This document shows, piece after piece, positions 4,479 through 8,097 of a DNA stretch of 8,097 bases (position 1 is its first letter; each line of letters opens with the position of its first letter). Source of the DNA: JBGCDD01 sp045105075 (GTDB lineage: Bacteria; Pseudomonadota; Alphaproteobacteria; Rhodobacterales; Rhodobacteraceae); NCBI GenBank assembly GCA_045105075.1, contig JBGCDD010000251.1, positions 1 to 8,097 of the forward strand, read 5' to 3'. The position numbers and the translations under genes were made by a program. The notes beneath the pieces are model-generated. The model had not been told where the DNA came from, did no database searches, and saw only the letters and a program-made list of their open reading frames with translations.

Positions 4479-6524
4479 ATGTCAAATGATCCCTTGTTGC
4501 AACCCTTTCAGCTCAAGCATCTGACGCTGAAGAACCGGATCATGACGACCAGCCATGAACCGGCCTATCCCGAAGATGGGATGCCAAAAGAGCGCTACGC
4601 CGCCTATCACGCCGAACGCGCCAAAGCAGGCGTCGCCTTGGCGATGACGGCGGGATCGGCCGCGGTCAGCAAGGACAGCCCGCCGGTTTTCAACAACATC
4701 CTAGCTTATCGCGACGATGTGGTGCCATGGATCAAGAACCTGACGGACGCGGTGCACGATCATGGCTGCGCGGTTATGATCCAGCTGACCCATCTGGGCC
4801 GGCGTACAACCTGGAACAAGGGTGATTGGTTGCCGTCTTTGTCGTCCTCCAAACACCGCGAACCTGCGCACCGGGCCTTTCCCAAACTGATTGAGGATTG
4901 GGACATCGACCGCATCATCACGGATTTTGCCGACGCGGCCGAGCGGATGCAGGCAGGCGGCATGGACGGGATCGAATTGCAGGTCTACGGCCATCTGCTC
5001 GATCAGTTCTGGTCGCCGCTGACCAACGATCTTTCCGGCCCCTACGGCGCGGATACGCTGGAAAACCGGATGCGGTTTCCGATGGATGTTCTGGCAGCCA
5101 TCCGCAAACGCGTCGGCTCCGGCTTTATCGTTGGGCTGCGCTATACGGCGGATGAGGCGCAAAAGGGCGGGATCACGGCGCAGGACGGGCTGGAGATTTC
5201 CAAGCGGCTTGCGGCAACCGGGCAGGTGGATTTCCTGAACGTTATTCGCGGGCGTATTCACACTGACCCGGCCATGACCGATCTGATCCCGGTGCAGGGC
5301 ATGAAAAGCGCACCGCACCTTGATTTCGCGGGCAGCGTCAAGGCCGCGACGGGGATGCCCACATTCCACGCCGCGCGCATCCCCGATGTGGCGACCGCCC
5401 GGCATGCCATTCAGGCGGGGCTGCTGGATATGGTTGGCATGACGCGCGCGCACATGGCCGATCCGCATATCGTGCAAAAGATCATCGAGGGCCGCGAGGA
5501 CGATATTCGCCCCTGCGTTGGCGCCACTTATTGTCTTGACCGGATTTATCAAGGCGGCGAGGCCTTGTGCATTCACAACCCTGCCACCGGTCGTGAATTG
5601 ACGATGCCCCATAAGATTTCGCGCGCCAAAACACGCAAGTCTGTGGTTGTTGTGGGGGCTGGTCCTGCTGGTTTGGAAGCGGCCCGCGTTGCCGCAGAAC
5701 GGGGCCATAGCGTGACGGTGTTTGAAGCTGCAAGCGAGGCGGGTGGGCAAATACGATTGACCGCGCAAAACCCACGGCGCCGCGAAATGATCGGCATCAT
5801 CGACTGGCGCATGGCGCAATGTGCCGCGCGCGACGTGACATTCCATTTCAATGCCTTTGCCGAGGCGGATGACGTCACCGCGTTGGCCCCGGATGTGGTG
5901 ATCATCGCGACAGGTGGTTTGCCCAATATGGAACTGTTTGAAAAGAAGGGCGAACAGGCCCATGCTGTGTCCTGCTGGGATATCATTTCGGGCGATGTCA
6001 AACCGTCAGGCCGGGTTCTGATTTATGACGAAAGCGGCGATCACCCCGCCTTGCAGGCCGCCGAAACCGCCGCCAATGCGGGCTGTGAGGTCGAGATCAT
6101 GACACCCGATCGCACCTTCTCGCCCGAGGTGATGGCGATGAATTTGGTGCCCTATATGCGCAGTCTGCAGGGCCAAAATACAACTTTCACAGTCACGCGC
6201 CGGTTGCTGGATGTGACGCGCGCGGGCAACAGTCTGATTGCGCGCATCGGCACCGATTACAGCGATCTGGTTGAGGATAAAGAGGTTGATCAGGTGGTGG
6301 TCAATTACGGCACCCTGCCGTTGGATGACCTTTACTTTGATCTCAAACCGATGTCGTCCAACGCAGGCGCCGTGGACCATGACGCTTTGATTGATGGCTT
6401 GCCACAGACCCTGAAGCGCAACAAAGACGGCAAATTTCAACTGTTTCGCATTGGCGATGCGGTGTCTGCGCGCAACACTCACGCGGCCATTTACGATGCT
6501 TTGCGATTGATGAAGGATATCTGA
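4479..6524 (+). CDS. OYE/TMADH-type flavoprotein demethylase (N-methylproline or dimethylglycine demethylase-like)
   Basis: A 681-residue two-part flavoenzyme with the layout of 2,4-dienoyl-CoA reductase and trimethylamine dehydrogenase. Residues 1 to about 340 form an FMN-binding TIM barrel (LKNRIMTTSHEP at 17-28, MIQLTHLGRRT at 100-110, VYGHLLDQFWSPLTN at 169-183). Residues 346-364 are the Fe-S loop. From about 388 an FAD/NAD(P)-type Rossmann region begins (VVGAGPAGLEAA, 391-402) and runs to the C-terminal IGDAVSARNTHAAIYDA. The Fe-S loop reads Cys346-x2-Ala349-x2-Cys352-x11-Cys364, so one of the four usual cysteines is Ala. Related enzymes oxidatively remove N-methyl groups from N-methylproline or dimethylglycine. 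Downstream proline-type enzymes favour an N-methylated proline or hydroxyproline substrate (inference). It is the first gene of the operon, with Shine-Dalgarno TGAGG at 4467-4471, and its stop lies one base before the next ATG. Confidence 0.85.
   Translation: MSNDPLLQPFQLKHLTLKNRIMTTSHEPAYPEDGMPKERYAAYHAERAKAGVALAMTAGSAAVSKDSPPVFNNILAYRDDVVPWIKNLTDAVHDHGCAVMIQLTHLGRRTTWNKGDWLPSLSSSKHREPAHRAFPKLIEDWDIDRIITDFADAAERMQAGGMDGIELQVYGHLLDQFWSPLTNDLSGPYGADTLENRMRFPMDVLAAIRKRVGSGFIVGLRYTADEAQKGGITAQDGLEISKRLAATGQVDFLNVIRGRIHTDPAMTDLIPVQGMKSAPHLDFAGSVKAATGMPTFHAARIPDVATARHAIQAGLLDMVGMTRAHMADPHIVQKIIEGREDDIRPCVGATYCLDRIYQGGEALCIHNPATGRELTMPHKISRAKTRKSVVVVGAGPAGLEAARVAAERGHSVTVFEAASEAGGQIRLTAQNPRRREMIGIIDWRMAQCAARDVTFHFNAFAEADDVTALAPDVVIIATGGLPNMELFEKKGEQAHAVSCWDIISGDVKPSGRVLIYDESGDHPALQAAETAANAGCEVEIMTPDRTFSPEVMAMNLVPYMRSLQGQNTTFTVTRRLLDVTRAGNSLIARIGTDYSDLVEDKEVDQVVVNYGTLPLDDLYFDLKPMSSNAGAVDHDALIDGLPQTLKRNKDGKFQLFRIGDAVSARNTHAAIYDALRLMKDI
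6512..6517 (+). promoter_or_regulatory. Shine-Dalgarno inside the upstream gene
   Basis: GAAGGA lies within the last codons of the demethylase gene, 8 nt before the ATG at 6526. Together with the one-base gap this indicates translational coupling of the first two operon genes. Confidence 0.7.
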
Positions 6525-6525
6525 C

Positions 6526-7569
6526 ATGCGCAGCGTCAAAACCATCCACGTGGTTTCGGCCCATGCTGAGGGCGAGGTTGGCGATGTGATCGTGGGCGGC
6601 GTGGCGCCACCACCAGGTGCGACCTTGTGGGAGCAACGCAATTGGATCGCCCGGGACCAGACCCTGCGCAATTTCATGCTGAACGAGCCGCGCGGCGGGG
6701 TCTTTCGCCACGTTAACCTGCTGGTGCCGCCCAAGAACCCTGAGGCGCAGATGGGCTGGATTATCATGGAGCCAGAAGACACACCGCCGATGTCGGGATC
6801 AAATTCGATCTGCGTGGCGACTGTGCTGCTTGAGACGGGAATTGTTGCGATGATTGAGCCTGTGACCCACATGGTGTTGGAGGCGCCGGGTGGCTTGGTC
6901 CGCATCTGTGCGCGGTGTCGCAATGGCAAAGCCGAACAGATCAGCGTGCAGAATATTGCCTCTTTTGCCGGTGAACTGGATGTGGCGTTGAGCGTTCCGG
7001 GATTGGGCACGATCCGCGTTGACACCGCTTTCGGGGGCGACAGCTTTGTGGTTGTCGACGCAGCTGCGCTTGGCTTTGATCTGGTGGCAGGCGAGGCCAA
7101 GGCGCTGGCTGATCTCGGGGTTGCGATCACCAATGCTGCGAATGCGCAAATGACGTTCCATCATCCCGAAAATCCCGATTGGCAGCATATATCGTTCTGC
7201 CTGTTTGCCGGGCCGATCACGCGCGACGGCAAGGATTTGCACACTTCGGCAGCTGTTGCGATCCAACCGGGCAAGATTGATCGCTCGCCCACGGGCACAG
7301 CGGCCTCGGCCCGCATGGCCTTGCTGCACGCCAAAGGCCAGATGCAAATCGGCGAGACATTCACCGCGCGCTCGATCATCGGGTCGCACTTTCACGGGCG
7401 CATCGTTCAGACCACAAACGTCGCAGACATTCCCGCCATCATCCCCGAAATCAGCGGTCAGGCGTGGATCACCGGCACACATCAGCATATGCTTGACCCA
7501 ACGGATCCCTGGCCAGAAGGATACCGGCTGAGCGATACTTGGCCCGACAATGGGTCGCGCAATACCTAG
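6526..7569 (+). CDS. Proline racemase-superfamily protein, Ser/Thr type; probable trans-3-hydroxyproline dehydratase-like enzyme
   Basis: A 347-residue member of the proline racemase / 4-hydroxyproline epimerase / trans-3-hydroxy-L-proline dehydratase superfamily, a duplicated fold with the active site between two lobes. The two catalytic positions are visible: Ser90 in PPMSGSNSICVATVLLETG and Thr256 in DRSPTGTAASARMALLHAKG. Racemases and 4-hydroxyproline epimerases use Cys/Cys or Ser/Cys, whereas the known trans-3-hydroxyproline dehydratases have Thr at the second site. Thr256 therefore argues against racemisation and for dehydration. Ser at the first site as well leaves no cysteine at either position. 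Other family features are the FGGDSFVVVDA strand (169-179) and the C-terminal GTHQHMLDPTDPWPEGYRLSDTW. The following pyrroline-carboxylate reductase fits a dehydratase product. No signal peptide is present, so it is cytoplasmic. Its true substrate is unproven and the racemase name would be misleading. Confidence 0.8.
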   Translation: MRSVKTIHVVSAHAEGEVGDVIVGGVAPPPGATLWEQRNWIARDQTLRNFMLNEPRGGVFRHVNLLVPPKNPEAQMGWIIMEPEDTPPMSGSNSICVATVLLETGIVAMIEPVTHMVLEAPGGLVRICARCRNGKAEQISVQNIASFAGELDVALSVPGLGTIRVDTAFGGDSFVVVDAAALGFDLVAGEAKALADLGVAITNAANAQMTFHHPENPDWQHISFCLFAGPITRDGKDLHTSAAVAIQPGKIDRSPTGTAASARMALLHAKGQMQIGETFTARSIIGSHFHGRIVQTTNVADIPAIIPEISGQAWITGTHQHMLDPTDPWPEGYRLSDTWPDNGSRNT

Positions 7570-7574
7570 GAGAG
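7568..7574 (+). promoter_or_regulatory. Strong Shine-Dalgarno for the third operon gene
   Basis: AGGAGAG overlaps the TAG stop of the preceding gene and sits 6 nt before ATG 7581. It fixes the start of the Ldh-family gene and supports co-translation from one mRNA. Confidence 0.75.
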
Positions 7575-7580
7575 TGACCC

Positions 7581-8097
7581 ATGCCAGAGACTGTAAATCT
7601 TGAACTTGATGAAATCGCCGCTCTGACCCGCGAGGTTTTGATGGCAAACGGGGCCGACGCCGCCAATGCAGGGGCAGTGTCGCAAACCGTCACCAAAGCC
7701 GAACGTGATGGTGCCTTGTCTCACGGGCTGTTCCGGGTTCCGGGCTATGTCACAGCGCTCAAAAGCGGCAAGGTTGACGGCAAGGCGCGCCCAAAGCTCG
7801 ACACAAAAACGCCGGTGGTTCTGACCTGCGATGCGCAGAATGCCTTTGCCCCGATGGCGCACCAAGCCTGTTTGCCGCAGGTGATCGAAACCGCCAAGAC
7901 ATTTGGTCTTGCGGGGGTCTCAATCCGGCGCTCGCATCATTTTGCAGCGCTTTGGCCCGAGGTTGAGGCCATCGCGGAGGCGGGTCTGGTTGGCATCACC
8001 TGCGTGTCCTATCTGCCTTGGGTTGCTCCCCACGGGGGTCGAAAACCGATCTTTGGCACCAACCCATTCGGCTTTGCATGGCCGCGCCGGGACGCCT
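7581..8097 (+). CDS. Ldh-family Δ1-pyrroline-2-carboxylate / Δ1-piperideine-2-carboxylate reductase (3' end outside window)
   Basis: The first 172 residues of a malate/L-lactate dehydrogenase-family (YlbC/DpkA type) NAD(P)H reductase; the full family length is about 330-350. Seen in order: an N-terminal helix pair (EIAALTREVLMANGADAANA), the AERDGALSHGLFRVPGY motif (40-56) with the family's conserved Ser-His-Gly, RRSHHFAALWPEVEA (116-130), and the cofactor loop APHGGRKPIFGTNPFGFAWP (149-168). HHFAALWPEVE and GG-K-P-FGTNP-FAWPR are characteristic of the pyrroline/piperideine-2-carboxylate reductase branch rather than malate or lactate dehydrogenases. Such enzymes reduce the cyclic imine to L-proline (or L-pipecolate). 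Coming directly after a dehydratase-type proline racemase homologue, its likely job is Δ1-pyrroline-2-carboxylate to L-proline. The ATG at 7581 is set by AGGAGAG 6 nt upstream. The frame is open to the window edge. Confidence 0.85.
   Translation, partial: MPETVNLELDEIAALTREVLMANGADAANAGAVSQTVTKAERDGALSHGLFRVPGYVTALKSGKVDGKARPKLDTKTPVVLTCDAQNAFAPMAHQACLPQVIETAKTFGLAGVSIRRSHHFAALWPEVEAIAEAGLVGITCVSYLPWVAPHGGRKPIFGTNPFGFAWPRRDA

Noticed and set aside
4701..5963. Long antisense open frame (420 codons) opposite the demethylase gene
   Set aside because: It lies wholly antisense to a strongly recognisable enzyme, its protein is rich in His, Arg and Cys without domain features, and it has no ribosome-binding site. 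It is a mirror of biased codon use.
6006..7133. Long antisense open frame (375 codons) across the demethylase/racemase-homologue junction
   Set aside because: It spans two real genes on the opposite strand, and its low-complexity Ser/Thr/Pro-rich protein resembles no family.

Overview
The window looks like chromosomal DNA of an alphaproteobacterium, most likely a marine Rhodobacterales (Roseobacter-type) species. This is judged from moderate-to-high GC, the codon use, and resemblance of the proteins to families I know from that group; I ran no search. It splits into a decaying left half (1 to about 3650) and an intact catabolic locus on the right (about 3770 to 8097).

Left half. A truncated IS3-family (IS407/IS511-type) end with a partial orfA occupies 1 to about 249 on the minus strand. 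About 800 bases with no gene I can call follow. Two LysR-type regulators then converge tail to tail, with stop codons that overlap around 1970-1973. Both are damaged: the plus-strand one has two in-frame TAG codons in its N-terminal third, and the minus-strand one has a TAA 19 codons before its natural end. A small SnoaL/NTF2-fold gene is divergent from the second LysR gene across a gap of only 30 bp and ends at a strong hairpin terminator. After it lies the wreck of a small secreted protein resembling the luciferase-like DUF5519 family, with a +1 frameshift in the signal peptide and an internal deletion.

Right half. A TetR-family repressor gene (minus strand) is divergent from a tightly packed three-gene operon (plus strand, last gene cut by the window edge). 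The 81-bp divergent region holds two TGACA-N4-TGTCA palindromes with centres 30 bp apart. The first is built from back-to-back TTGACA boxes that fit as -35 elements for both directions, so one bound repressor could shut both promoters. The tetR start lies about 7 nt from its predicted -10 box and has no Shine-Dalgarno, which suggests a leaderless mRNA.

Operon logic. The genes encode an Old-Yellow-Enzyme/TMADH-type flavoprotein of the N-methylproline or dimethylglycine demethylase kind, a proline-racemase-superfamily protein with a Ser/Thr active-site pair, and an Ldh-family Δ1-pyrroline-2-carboxylate/Δ1-piperideine-2-carboxylate reductase. The inferred route is N-demethylation of a methylated (hydroxy)proline, dehydration of a 3-hydroxyproline-type intermediate to Δ1-pyrroline-2-carboxylate, and reduction to L-proline. 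A TetR-controlled module for N-methylated 3-hydroxyproline or its betaine is the most interesting hypothesis here. The exact substrate cannot be read from sequence.
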